A stretch of 64,000 nt of DNA from contig CANMTD010000002.1 in assembly GCA_947500775.1 (NCBI GenBank), positions 186,001-250,000 on the forward strand, written 5' to 3'. Of the stretch, positions 52,238 through 60,758 are shown piece after piece. A program made the position numbers and the translations under genes. The notes beneath the pieces are model-generated. The model was not told where the DNA came from. It did no database searches and worked only from the letters and a program-made list of their open reading frames with translations. Position 1 is the stretch's first letter. The number at the start of each line of letters is the position of its first letter. Origin of the DNA: an uncultured Paracoccaceae bacterium. GTDB lineage: Bacteria; Pseudomonadota; Alphaproteobacteria; Rhodobacterales; Rhodobacteraceae.

Positions 52238-53050
52238 ATGAAGATTTTGTTTCTCGGAGATGTGATGGGCCGCGCCGGGCGCGCCGCCATTGCCGAACGG
52301 CTGCCACGGTTGCGGGCGGACTGGGGTCTGGATTTCGTCGTGGTGAACGGCGAAAACGCGACCTCGGGGGCCGGGCTGTCGCCCGCTCATGCCAAGACAT
52401 TGCTTGAGGCGGGCGCCGATTGCATCACGCTGGGCGATCATGCCTTCGATCAAAAGGACATGCTGACCTTCATCGAACAGGAACCCCGGATCATCCGACC
52501 GCTGAACTATGCCAAGGGCGCGCCGGGTCGCGGGCACCGCCTGTTCACGGCCACCGGCGGGCGCAAGGTTCTGGTGACACAGGTGCTGGGGCAGGTCTTC
52601 ATGAAACGCCCCTTCGACGATCCGTTTTCCGCGATCGATCAGGTGCTGAAATCGCACCCCCTGGGCGGGCTGGCGCAGGCCATTGTGGTGGATATGCACT
52701 GCGAAGCCACCTCCGAGAAAATGGCCATGGGCCATTGGTGCGACGGCAAGGCGTCGATGGTCGCGGGCACGCACACCCATGTGCCCACCGGCGATGCGCA
52801 GATCCTGCCCGGCGGCACCGCCTATCTGACCGATGCTGGGATGTGCGGCGATTACAATTCGGTCATCGGCATGGACAAGGCCGAACCGATGCGCCGCTTC
52901 ATCACCGGCATGCCCAAGGCACGGTTTACCCCCGCCGATGGCGCGGCGACTTTGTCGGGTCTTTACGTTGAAACCGACGACCGGACCGGACAGGCCAAAG
53001 TGGTCCGGATGATCCGCGACGGCGGCCGGCTGGAACAATCGGGCCTCTAG
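52238..53050 (+). CDS. YmdB-like metallophosphoesterase (TIGR00282 family)
   Basis: This 270-residue phosphodiesterase has the two-metal site motifs FLGDVMGRAGR, VVNGENATSG, ITLGDHAFDQ, DMHCEATSEK and AGTHTHVPTGD. The family member YmdB of Bacillus hydrolyses cyclic AMP and affects biofilm and RNA turnover; the substrate here is unknown. ATG 52238 gives the standard MKILFLGDV start. It lies downstream of the cyclo-ligase, with a PepSY/DUF2946-like pair inserted on the other strand between them. Confidence 0.92.
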   Translation: MKILFLGDVMGRAGRAAIAERLPRLRADWGLDFVVVNGENATSGAGLSPAHAKTLLEAGADCITLGDHAFDQKDMLTFIEQEPRIIRPLNYAKGAPGRGHRLFTATGGRKVLVTQVLGQVFMKRPFDDPFSAIDQVLKSHPLGGLAQAIVVDMHCEATSEKMAMGHWCDGKASMVAGTHTHVPTGDAQILPGGTAYLTDAGMCGDYNSVIGMDKAEPMRRFITGMPKARFTPADGAATLSGLYVETDDRTGQAKVVRMIRDGGRLEQSGL

Positions 53051-53091
53051 ACACATCAATGCCACAGCGCCTGACCTACGCTTTGCGCAGT

Positions 53092-53142
53092 GAGTATTTT
53101 TGCCAAAAAGAAGCAGCCGGTTTCTTTTTGGCAAAAATACTC
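53092..53142. repeat. 21-bp perfect palindromic hairpin, REP-like element
   Basis: GAGTATTTTTGCCAAAAAGA plus A (53092-53112) is repeated in inverse at 53122-53142, with a 9-base loop. Right of it lies CCGCCGGAGGC. The form, GCCTCCGGCGGGAGTATTTT when read on the minus strand, is one I recognise as common between genes in Roseobacter genomes. It can act as a terminator for the YmdB-like gene on the plus strand. The rest of the 53051-53278 gap has no recognisable gene. Confidence 0.85.
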
Positions 53143-53278
53143 CCGCCGGAGGCACCGCGACGCGCGCAAGCGCGGCGCAAACAAATCCTGTCACGCGCTT
53201 TGCGCGTGTCCTTTGTGGTTGCCCCTGACACCGCGCTCGCTCATGATGCGATCTGACCCGAGGCAACTGGCGACGCGG

Positions 53279-55057
53279 ATGATTGATCTTTCCCTTTCCC
53301 CCAATGGCATGGCCGTTCTGGCGCTGATTGTCGTGGGGGGGATGTTCGTGATGTTCGTTCGCGAGAAATACCCGGCCGAGGTGATCGCACTGGCGGGCGC
53401 CTCGCTGATGCTGGTGCTGGGGATTTTACCTTATGATGCGGCGCTTGAGGTGCTGTCGAACCCGGCACCCTGGACCATTGCTGCGATGTTCATCGTGATG
53501 GGCGCCCTGGTGCGGACCGGCGCTTTGGACCGGTTCACGCAACTGGCTGAAAACAATGCGCGCACCCGTCCGGCGCTGGCGGTGGCGGCGTTGATGCTGT
53601 TTGTCATCCTTGCCTCGGCGGTGGTGTCGAACACGCCGGTGGTGGTGGTGATGATCCCGGTCTTCGTCCAGCTGAGCCGGACGATGGGGCTGTCGGCCTC
53701 GAAGCTGCTGATCCCGCTGAGCTATGCCGCCATTCTGGGCGGGACGCTGACGCTGATCGGGACGTCGACCAACCTGTTGGTCGATGGTGTCGCGCGTGCG
53801 CAGGGGATGAAACCCTTCACGATTTTCGAAGTGACGCCGCTGGGCGTGGTGCTGGTGGTCTGGGGGATGATCTATCTGCGTTATGTCGGGCCGCGGCTGT
53901 TGCCTGAGCGCGCGTCGATGGCCAATCTTCTGTCCGACAAATCCAAGATGAAATTCCTGACCGAGGTGGCGATCCCCGAGGACAGCCCGCTGTTGGGGCA
54001 GGAGGTGACCGAGATCGATCTTTTCCGCCGCGAAGGCGTGCGACTGATCGACGTGTTGCGCGGCGATGCCTCGCTGCGGCGTAACCTCAAGGGCGTGACG
54101 CTGGAGGTGGGCGACCGCGTGGTCCTGAGGTCCGCCATGTCCGAATTGCTGGGGCTGCAGCAGAATAAATCCCTGCGGATGGTGGACAAGCTGACCTCGG
54201 TCCAGACCTCGACCGTCGAGGTGCTGATTTCGCCGGGTTGCCGGATGGTCGGCCGCAGCCTTGGGGCGCTGCGCCTGCGTCGCCGGTATGGGGTTTATCC
54301 GCTGGCGGTGCATCGGCGGAACCAGAACATCGGGCGGCAGCTGGACGATCTGGTGGTGCGCGTGGGCGACACATTGCTGCTGGAGGGCACGGCCGAGGAT
54401 ATTCAGCGGCTGGCCGTGGATATGGAGCTGGTGGACATCACGCAGCCCTCGGCGCGCGCCTTTCGCCGTCGTCACGCGCCCGTGGCGATTGTCACCTTGT
54501 TTGGCATTGTCATTCTGGCCGCCTTGGGCGTGGCCCCGATTTTCCTGCTGTCGCTTCTGGCCGTGGCGCTGGTCCTGCTAACCCGCTGCATTGATGCCGA
54601 AGAGGCGTTTTCCTTTGTCGATGGCCGCCTGCTGGCGCTGATTTTCTCGATGCTGGCGGTGGGTGCCGCGCTGGAGGCATCGGGCGCGGTCCGGCTGATC
54701 GTGGACGCGATTGCGCCGGTGCTGAACGGGTTGCCGCCGTTCCTGATCGTCTGGGCGATCTACCTGCTGACCTCGGTCCTGACCGAACTGGTGTCCAACA
54801 ACGCGGTGGCGGTGGTGGTGACGCCGATTGCCATCGGGCTGGGGCAGGCGATGGGGATCGACCCGCGCGCGCTGGTCGTGGCGGTCATGGTCGCGGCCTC
54901 GGCCAGCTTTGCCACGCCGATCGGATATCAGACCAACATGCTGGTTTACGGGCCCGGCGGGTACAAGTTCACCGATTTCATGCGGGTCGGGATTCCGCTG
55001 AACCTGAGCATTGGTCTGCTGGCCTCGGCGATCATCCCTTTTATCTGGCCGATGTAA
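53279..55057 (+). CDS. SLC13-family (DASS) anion transporter with two RCK/TrkA-C domains
   Basis: This 592-residue membrane protein has two blocks of helices. The first half contains VVSNTPVVVVMIPVFVQLSR and GGTLTLIGTSTNLLVDGVAR; the second contains TELVSNNAVAVVVTPIAIGL and ASFATPIGYQTNMLVYGPGG. These are the two SNT motifs of the SLC13 sodium-coupled carboxylate/sulfate transporters. Between them are two TrkA-C (RCK_C) domains (about 205-385). ATG 53279 is preferred; longer frames run into the palindromic repeat. The substrate (sulfate, succinate or other anion) cannot be told. Confidence 0.88.
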   Translation: MIDLSLSPNGMAVLALIVVGGMFVMFVREKYPAEVIALAGASLMLVLGILPYDAALEVLSNPAPWTIAAMFIVMGALVRTGALDRFTQLAENNARTRPALAVAALMLFVILASAVVSNTPVVVVMIPVFVQLSRTMGLSASKLLIPLSYAAILGGTLTLIGTSTNLLVDGVARAQGMKPFTIFEVTPLGVVLVVWGMIYLRYVGPRLLPERASMANLLSDKSKMKFLTEVAIPEDSPLLGQEVTEIDLFRREGVRLIDVLRGDASLRRNLKGVTLEVGDRVVLRSAMSELLGLQQNKSLRMVDKLTSVQTSTVEVLISPGCRMVGRSLGALRLRRRYGVYPLAVHRRNQNIGRQLDDLVVRVGDTLLLEGTAEDIQRLAVDMELVDITQPSARAFRRRHAPVAIVTLFGIVILAALGVAPIFLLSLLAVALVLLTRCIDAEEAFSFVDGRLLALIFSMLAVGAALEASGAVRLIVDAIAPVLNGLPPFLIVWAIYLLTSVLTELVSNNAVAVVVTPIAIGLGQAMGIDPRALVVAVMVAASASFATPIGYQTNMLVYGPGGYKFTDFMRVGIPLNLSIGLLASAIIPFIWPM

Positions 55058-55092
55058 CGGCGTATAAGACCGGGTGTTAAGGAGTCGCTGAT

Positions 55093-55479
55093 ATGTATCG
55101 CCTTGTTTCTGTTGCTTTTCTGTTTCTGGCCGCCTGCGCGCAATCCGGCGGCACCCCCGAAAGCGTGATGGTCCAGAAGGATCGGATCACCGTCCGGATG
55201 AGCAGCGGCTGGCCCTGCGTCGGCTTTCGCACACCCGCCACCGAAACGCCGGACGGCTGGGCCGGGCGGCTGGAGGGCTGCCCCGAACAATACCCTTACC
55301 GGGTCACGCTGAAAAAGGGCAACAACCCGGTGCGTCTGGTGCTGGTCGAGGTGTTCACCGCCATCGGGCTGGGCGACAGTATTGCGCCCGTGGCCGAGGT
55401 CGAGATCACGACAGGCAAGGGCCGCACGCGGGTGTTCCGGTCCCCCGAACCGACCAGGGCCCGGGGCAGCAATTCCTGA
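55093..55479 (+). CDS. Small lipoprotein of unknown function
   Basis: This 128-residue protein has a lipoprotein signal (YRLVSVAFLFLAAC, lipobox LAAC). A small domain follows with two cysteines (WPCVGF and EGCPEQYPY) and a VFTAIGLGDSIAPVAEV segment. I do not recognise the family. AAGGAG lies 8 bases before ATG 55093. It follows the SLC13 gene by 35 bases and may be co-transcribed. It marks the end of the high-GC block before a lower-GC island. Confidence 0.75.
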   Translation: MYRLVSVAFLFLAACAQSGGTPESVMVQKDRITVRMSSGWPCVGFRTPATETPDGWAGRLEGCPEQYPYRVTLKKGNNPVRLVLVEVFTAIGLGDSIAPVAEVEITTGKGRTRVFRSPEPTRARGSNS

Positions 55480-55726
55480 GGCTTGTCAGCTATGTTCGAC
55501 TTTTACGTCAGAACACAATCCAAAGGCTGATTGCGGAGGCAGCCAAGGTCTGGAAAGAGCCCATTTTGACAATTTCCTGCACTGAAGCGAAAGTCGGGAG
55601 TAAGGGAATTTTCCTGATTGGTGGGGAGTTACGGCCCTAGACACGCAAAGTCGCAAAGGCTTTCCTAGGACTTGGTTGCTTTGGCTACAGATCAGCCATT
55701 TGCGTACTCAGTAGCGCCATTTGATG
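55480..55726. other. Left edge of a lower-GC island
   Basis: No gene is apparent in these 247 bases. GC falls compared with the preceding lipoprotein gene. Short phrases such as GCGGAGGCAGCCAAGG and AAAGTCGGGAGTAAGG look like degenerate intergenic debris, but no terminal inverted repeat or transposase fragment can be shown. Confidence 0.4.
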
Positions 55727-56590
55727 TTATGCTAAGTTGCGGGCCAAAACATCTCGCATCAGGCTGGGCGCACGGCCTAGAATGCGTGAAAGTGTCGGAT
55801 TAACGACTGCAAACTCCCCTGCTTGTGCGGCGCGATAATAGCCCCGAATGACGCTTTTAACGGGCGCTGGCATGCCCGCGTTCTCTAAGTTCTGGAGCAT
55901 TGTGTCTTCGCTGATCTGCTCGCGGGTCATCGTCCTTTCGGTTAATGTGCTCGCCATCTGCGCAAGGTCAGCAAGGTCAAGGGCTTCACTGCCAGTGAGA
56001 GGCGGGGTTGCGCCCTCAAAAATTTCCTGCCCGGCCAGTAGACGCGCGTCAACTTCAGCCAAATCTTCGTGGGTCGCCCAAGCCACTTTGCCGTCCTCAG
56101 GGCCAACCAATTTACCGCTAGCGAAGCCATGCGCGTTCATGCCCATAGCACTATCTGCGTAGAAGCCATGGCGCAGCGCGGTCCAAGCGAGACCAGAGGC
56201 TGCCAGCATCGCTTCGGTTGCGGCGTGATCGCGTGCCGGTGGGAACTGGGATTGCGCGCTGCTTGATGTTTGGCTGGTATAAAATACCCGTTCAGCGCCA
56301 AGCTCTTTTGCCACCGTTATGGCTGTTTCATGTTGCTTGAGCGGATCGCCCCCACTGGTCCGAGCATTGGATGAAACAAGCAAAACACGGCTCACCCCTT
56401 CCCATGCATGACGTAGGCTATCCGCATCGGCGTAATCACCTTGCCGCACACGCACGCCGCGCGCGGCGAGAGCCGTCAGCTTTTTTGGGTCTCGTACGCT
56501 GACACCGATCTGGACCGCAGGGACGAGGCGCAAAAGCGCCTCCACCACAAGTCCGCCTAATTTTCCTGATGCACCAGTAACGATCAGCAT
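55727..56590 (-). CDS. NAD(P)H-binding NmrA/QOR2-like reductase
   Basis: This 287-residue atypical short-chain reductase has the Rossmann motif IVTGASGKLGGLVVEAL at the N-terminus, SVRDPKKLTALAARGV, a DYADADSLRHAWEGV segment and FYTSQTSSSA. This is the pattern of NmrA-like and E. coli QorB (YtfG) quinone reductases. The base composition is lower in GC than that of flanking blocks, which suggests transfer together with the divergent LysR gene. It is probably regulated by that LysR. Confidence 0.87.
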   Translation of the reverse strand: MLIVTGASGKLGGLVVEALLRLVPAVQIGVSVRDPKKLTALAARGVRVRQGDYADADSLRHAWEGVSRVLLVSSNARTSGGDPLKQHETAITVAKELGAERVFYTSQTSSSAQSQFPPARDHAATEAMLAASGLAWTALRHGFYADSAMGMNAHGFASGKLVGPEDGKVAWATHEDLAEVDARLLAGQEIFEGATPPLTGSEALDLADLAQMASTLTERTMTREQISEDTMLQNLENAGMPAPVKSVIRGYYRAAQAGEFAVVNPTLSRILGRAPSLMRDVLARNLA

Positions 56591-56653
56591 AGTTCAGTCT
56601 CCAATAAATATTGCGTGCCAAAGGCGCAGTGGGTGTTGATGATCGGTAAAATA

Positions 56654-56715
56654 ACTGTTCTTACACGCGTGCGTAATCCGTAGAAATAGGAATAGGTTGT
56701 TCTGCATGAAGAACA
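56654..56715. promoter_or_regulatory. Candidate LysR operator with TGTTCT half-sites
   Basis: TGTTCT-N6-AGAACA forms a palindrome at 56698-56715, overlapping the LysR start codon. A further ACTGTTCTT lies at 56654-56662. Repeated half-sites between divergent LysR and reductase genes are typical for autoregulation. Confidence 0.5.
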
Positions 56716-57614
56716 GTGTTTCCCCAGACGATCTCATTATTTTATTGACGGTGCTGCGTGAAGGGGGATTTCGTGCCGCGTCTCGCAGGCTGGGAATAGC
56801 CCCCTCTAATGTCAGCGCCACCGTCACGCGGATTGAAGCGCAACTTGGAACTCCTGTTTTGCGTCGTACGACACGAAGCCTGCACCTGACCGATGCCGGG
56901 CAGCTTTTGGTGGATCGCGTGAGCCCTTTGTTGTCAGCGTTAGAGTCTGCTTGTCATGAGGTGGCAACGCTTGGTGTTCAGGTGCAAGGTCGGCTGAAGT
57001 TAAATGTGCCCGGTGCGGTCATGCCCGACATCTTGCCATCGTTGCTCGCAAAATACCGCGTAAGCCACCCAAGCGTTGAGGTGGAAGTCGTCGTTGAAAG
57101 CGATTTGATCGACATCGTTGCCGCAGGCTGTGATGCGGGCATTCGCTATGGCAGCGTGCTGGAGCAAGACATGATCTCAATTCCTATTGGACCACGCAGA
57201 CAGCAGGTGGTGCTCGCAGCGTCCCCCGCTTACCTGGAAACGCGCGGGGTGCCCCAGACCCCAGAAGATCTCACCGGACATGATGCGATCCGTTATCGTC
57301 TGGACGATGGAGCTATGTTGCCTTGGCTGTTGCAAAACAAAGGACAGTCTGTGCGTGTTGAACCAAACGACGCGCTCATTCTGAGCGTCGGCGCCCTCAA
57401 CACAGGCCTAAAATATGCGCAAGCAGGATTGGGAATTATCCACACCTTCCACAATTGGCTGAGCGGCGACTTTGATGCAGGGCGCCTTTTGCCAGTTCTA
57501 CCAGACTGGCGGTCTGAGATAGAGGGGCCACGCCTTTACTATCCCAGCCGCTTCGCGCCCGCACCGTTGCGGGCGTTTATCGAGATATGTCAGGGTGAAA
57601 CCAAGGCGTATTAG
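56706..57614 (+). CDS. LysR-family regulator of the NmrA-like reductase
   Basis: This 302-residue regulator has a winged helix at the N-terminus (DLIILLTVLREGGFRAASRR, PSNVSATVTRIEAQLGTPVL) and an effector domain. The LPVLPDWRSEIEGPRLYYPS stretch near the end is typical of the PA2758/YafC-type subgroup that controls neighbouring oxidoreductases. ATG 56706 was chosen; a TTG lies 9 bases upstream. Codon use is less GC-biased than in surrounding genes. Divergent placement with the reductase gene suggests direct control. Confidence 0.88.
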   Translation: MKNSVSPDDLIILLTVLREGGFRAASRRLGIAPSNVSATVTRIEAQLGTPVLRRTTRSLHLTDAGQLLVDRVSPLLSALESACHEVATLGVQVQGRLKLNVPGAVMPDILPSLLAKYRVSHPSVEVEVVVESDLIDIVAAGCDAGIRYGSVLEQDMISIPIGPRRQQVVLAASPAYLETRGVPQTPEDLTGHDAIRYRLDDGAMLPWLLQNKGQSVRVEPNDALILSVGALNTGLKYAQAGLGIIHTFHNWLSGDFDAGRLLPVLPDWRSEIEGPRLYYPSRFAPAPLRAFIEICQGETKAY

Positions 57615-57943
57615 CCAGCCTCCGGTGGGGCCTTGCGACGTTCTTGTGTTTGACACCACCAAGGAACGATCACTGAGAACATCGACTTCGTTCAGCATTG
57701 GAGGCCCAAGTTCTTTAGCAGCAAAGGCGGGCTTTCGCCGATGCCATTTTCGTCGGACTTAAGGTCTAACAAAAGCGGACATTCACGTTGCAACACACCA
57801 TGACAGCTGTATCCCGCACTGCGGATATTGGGTCAAGATTGCATGGGGTTTGGGCCAAAAATATCTGACAGTACGGTGCTGATCCGTATCAGGGCAACGT
57901 AGGATCGCGTCAACAGTGGCCACGCTCCATATTCCTGCGGCTG
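57615..57943. other. Right edge of the lower-GC island, no gene seen
   Basis: This 329-base gap between LysR and LysE genes contains degenerate sequence. Phrases such as AAAGGCGGGCTTTCGCC and AAAAGCGGACATTCACG are of the kind common in Roseobacter intergenic debris. No intact reading frame with a known domain, tRNA or terminal inverted repeat was found. GC rises again towards 57940. Confidence 0.4.
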
Positions 57944-58543
57944 TCACGCCTGTGGAAACAGCACCGGGTAAAGCGACGCCAGCAGCAGCACGGCCATCAC
58001 CCCGTTGAAGACCCGCAGGCGGATCGGTTTGGTCAGCACCCGGCGGATCTGTTGGCCCAATACGGTCCATGTGCTGACCGAGGGCAGGTTGATCAGGCCA
58101 AAGATGACCGCGACCATGACAATCGCCTGAAGGCTTTGGCCGGGGGCATAGGCGCTGACGGCGGTCAGGGCCATGGCCCATGCCTTGGGGTTGACCCATT
58201 GAAACAGTGCCGCCTGCAGGAATGTCATCGGGCGGGCCGCGGGGCCGCCGGGGCTGGGTGTTCCGGCATTGGCGATTTTCCACGCCAGCCAGCTGAGATA
58301 CAGCACGCTGACGACCTTCAGCACGGTATAGCTGACCGGAAAGGCGTCAAACACCTGCACCAGTCCCACGCCCACCATCAGCACCATGAAGGTGAACCCC
58401 AGCCCGATGCCCAGCATATGCGGGATCGTGCGCATGAACCCGAAATTGGCGCCCGAGGCCATCAGCATCAGGTTGTTGGGCCCAGGCGTGATCGAGGTCA
58501 CGAAGGCAAAGGCGGCGAGGGCGGAAAGAAGATCATAGGACAT
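57944..58543 (-). CDS. LysE-family exporter paired with an Lrp regulator
   Basis: This 199-residue inner-membrane exporter has six hydrophobic segments, the ITPGPNNLMLMASGANFGF motif near the N-terminus and WVNPKAWAMALTAVSAY mid-protein. It probably exports an amino acid. It is divergent from an Lrp/AsnC regulator 72 bases away, the usual layout for amino-acid-induced export. ATG 58543 starts MSYDLLSAL. Confidence 0.88.
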   Translation of the reverse strand: MSYDLLSALAAFAFVTSITPGPNNLMLMASGANFGFMRTIPHMLGIGLGFTFMVLMVGVGLVQVFDAFPVSYTVLKVVSVLYLSWLAWKIANAGTPSPGGPAARPMTFLQAALFQWVNPKAWAMALTAVSAYAPGQSLQAIVMVAVIFGLINLPSVSTWTVLGQQIRRVLTKPIRLRVFNGVMAVLLLASLYPVLFPQA

Positions 58544-58568
58544 GACGCAACTATTGACGGTATTGGGC

Positions 58569-58581
58569 GCAATTTTGTTGC
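58569..58581. promoter_or_regulatory. Candidate Lrp operator between LysE and Lrp genes
   Basis: GCAATTTTGTTGC is a near-palindrome (GCAA ... TTGC) with an AT-rich centre, as Lrp/AsnC proteins prefer. It lies in the 72-base divergent gap. Confidence 0.4.
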
Positions 58582-58615
58582 TATGTTATTTCATTATCGT
58601 CTATTTGAACAATTA

Positions 58616-59068
58616 ATGGCACGAACCAATGAAATAAATGACCGGATATTGCGCGTCCTTCTGCGGGACGGGCGGATCAGCAATATCGACCTGGCGGATC
58701 GGGTTGGGCTGTCGCCCTCGGCCTGTTTGCGCCGGGTGCAGGAACTGGAACGCTCGGGCGTGATCACGGGCTATCGCGCGGTGCTGGACCCGCAGGCGTT
58801 TGGCACCGGGTTTGTCGCCTATGTCACCGTTGGGCTGTCCACGCACAGCAAAGAGGCGCAGGAAGGGTTCGAACGGGCGATGGCGCGGTTCGACGAGGTC
58901 CGCGAATGCCATAACATCACCGGCGCGGTCGAATATCTGCTGCGGGTCGAGGCGGCCGATCTGGCCGCCTTCAAACTGTTCCATACCGAAAAGCTGGGGG
59001 TGCTGCCGCAGGTCCGGCAGATCACCACCCATGTGGTGATGGGATCGCCCAAGGACGAGCGGGCATAG
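58616..59068 (+). CDS. Lrp/AsnC-family transcriptional regulator
   Basis: This 150-residue regulator has an N-terminal HTH (NEINDRILRVLLRDGRISNI, VGLSPSACLRRVQELERSG) and a RAM/AsnC effector domain (VTVGLSTHSKEAQEGFERAM ... ITGAVEYLLRVEAADLAAF). ATG 58616 gives MARTNEIND, the common start; no clear ribosome site is visible. It probably senses an amino acid and controls the divergent LysE exporter. Confidence 0.9.
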   Translation: MARTNEINDRILRVLLRDGRISNIDLADRVGLSPSACLRRVQELERSGVITGYRAVLDPQAFGTGFVAYVTVGLSTHSKEAQEGFERAMARFDEVRECHNITGAVEYLLRVEAADLAAFKLFHTEKLGVLPQVRQITTHVVMGSPKDERA

Positions 59069-59099
59069 GGGCCGCGGAAAACCGCGCGGCGCCCCCCGT

Positions 59100-60575
59100 T
59101 CACCAGCTTTTCAAAGGCCGAAGTTGTGGCGTCTTCTTGTTGATATGTTCCGCCATCCGTCCGAACAGGTGATCAAGCTCGGTGATCGCTTCGAAAAGAT
59201 AGGGCCCCTTGTTCAACATCACGCATTCGGCGCGCGCGCCCATGGCGGCATCGGTCATCTCGCCCCGGGTGGAAACCCCGGTCTTCAGAAAGCTTTCCAG
59301 AACCTGCGTGGCCCAGATGACGGGCACTTGTGCCGCCTCGCACAGCCACAGGATTTCTTCCTGAATTTCGGCAAGACGGGCAAAGCCGATCTCGACGGCA
59401 AGGTCGCCGCGCGCGATCATCACCGCCGTAGGCTGCTGCCCCGCCGCGCGCACCAGCATGTCGGGCAGGTTGCGCACCGCGCGTTCGGTTTCGATTTTCA
59501 GGACCAGCGCGAATGTGCGCCAATCGTCGGGGCGCGCGTCTGCAAGGACCCCTTGCAGCCGGGCGATATCGCCTTCGTTCTGCACGAAAGAGAATTCAAC
59601 GCCATCCGCATGGCGCGCGGCAAAGCGCAGCGCCTGTTCATCGGCCTGGGTCAGGGCCGGAATATCCAAAGCGCAATCGGGGAAATTGAGCCCCTTTTCC
59701 TCTTTGAGCTTATAGCCCTTTTCCACAGGGGCGGCCTTGATTTTCACGGTGACGCCCCAGTCTTCGCGGGTCTCGACGCGCGCTGCCAGTTTTCCGTCAT
59801 CGACAAAGACGCGGTGCCCGGACGCAAGCGCCAATATCGCGTCAGGAAGGCTGCATTCGATCGCGGATCGCCCGCGCGGAACATCCCCCAGCCTTCCCGG
59901 CAGCGCGATTGCCAGCGTGTCACCGGTATGGACGCGTATCAGCTTTTTCTTGTCGCGGACCGCGCCGGTGCGGATTTTCGGGCCCGCAAGATCCATCAGG
60001 ACCTTCATCCGTCGCTCGCCGGTTTCGGCGGCGTGGTCGACATTGGCGATCATCCGCGCCCAGATGTCCGGCGTGTCATGCGCGCAGTTGATCCGCACCG
60101 CCTCTACGCCAGCTTGGGCAAGCTTCTGGCAAAAGCCCGGATCATCAGCCGCCTGCGAGGGCAGCGTAACCAGAAGATGGACAGGCCCATGGCTTGAAAG
60201 CGGCCCGAATATCGCCTCGGCCCGCCGCGCGATGCGGTTCTGCCCCGCGAAAAAGGCCTCCTCGGAGGCAAGCTTGAACGGGGTGCCATCAATCAACCCG
60301 TCGATAACGGCCAGCACGGCATCGAGTTCCGGCAAAACCTTGCCCTCGGTCCGGCCCAGCGAAGACAGGCCGCACCGCATCAGCTCGCGTTGAAGGGGGC
60401 GGATGTCGCGGTGGCGCAGCGCGAGGTAATGGGCGAAGTTTTCCGCGCTTGGCACGAAATCCTGGTCCGCGATCCAGCCTTCCCAGTCAGAGTATTTCAC
60501 CGCGCCGTCGCGCAGTATGTCGGCGCGCAGTGTTGTAAGTTCCTGTCTCAGGTCGATCAGGGATTGAACTGGCAT
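59100..60575 (-). CDS. Atypical pyruvate kinase with N-terminal extension and no C-terminal domain
   Basis: This 491-residue protein keeps the pyruvate kinase barrel from about residue 160 on: LLVTLPSQAADDPGF, VEAVRINCAHD, VLMDLAGPKIRTG, VFVDDGKLAARV, KIETERAVRNL, MIARGDLAVEIGF and WATQVLESFLKTGVSTRGEM. The usual LSGETA block is replaced by MLNKGPYLFEAI. The allosteric C-terminal domain is missing. An N-terminal region of about 140 residues, rich in Leu and Arg, has no family I recognise. ATG 60575 follows ACGGAGG. It may be a divergent or differently controlled pyruvate kinase; a classical pyk is probably elsewhere. Confidence 0.8.
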   Translation of the reverse strand: MPVQSLIDLRQELTTLRADILRDGAVKYSDWEGWIADQDFVPSAENFAHYLALRHRDIRPLQRELMRCGLSSLGRTEGKVLPELDAVLAVIDGLIDGTPFKLASEEAFFAGQNRIARRAEAIFGPLSSHGPVHLLVTLPSQAADDPGFCQKLAQAGVEAVRINCAHDTPDIWARMIANVDHAAETGERRMKVLMDLAGPKIRTGAVRDKKKLIRVHTGDTLAIALPGRLGDVPRGRSAIECSLPDAILALASGHRVFVDDGKLAARVETREDWGVTVKIKAAPVEKGYKLKEEKGLNFPDCALDIPALTQADEQALRFAARHADGVEFSFVQNEGDIARLQGVLADARPDDWRTFALVLKIETERAVRNLPDMLVRAAGQQPTAVMIARGDLAVEIGFARLAEIQEEILWLCEAAQVPVIWATQVLESFLKTGVSTRGEMTDAAMGARAECVMLNKGPYLFEAITELDHLFGRMAEHINKKTPQLRPLKSW

Positions 60576-60758
60576 TTGTGCAGCCTCCGTTTGGAAATCG
60601 CATAGCGCGGTCAGATGACAGTCATATATCCGTCGCACCTGCCGCCGCGCTTTGTGGTGCAAGGTCGCAGCCGTTCAAAGCGCGCGCATCTGCTTGCCCC
60701 CGCGCGGGGCAATTCGTATAGACAGCAAAAGCAGCAATACCAGACGTCGGAGGCATTC

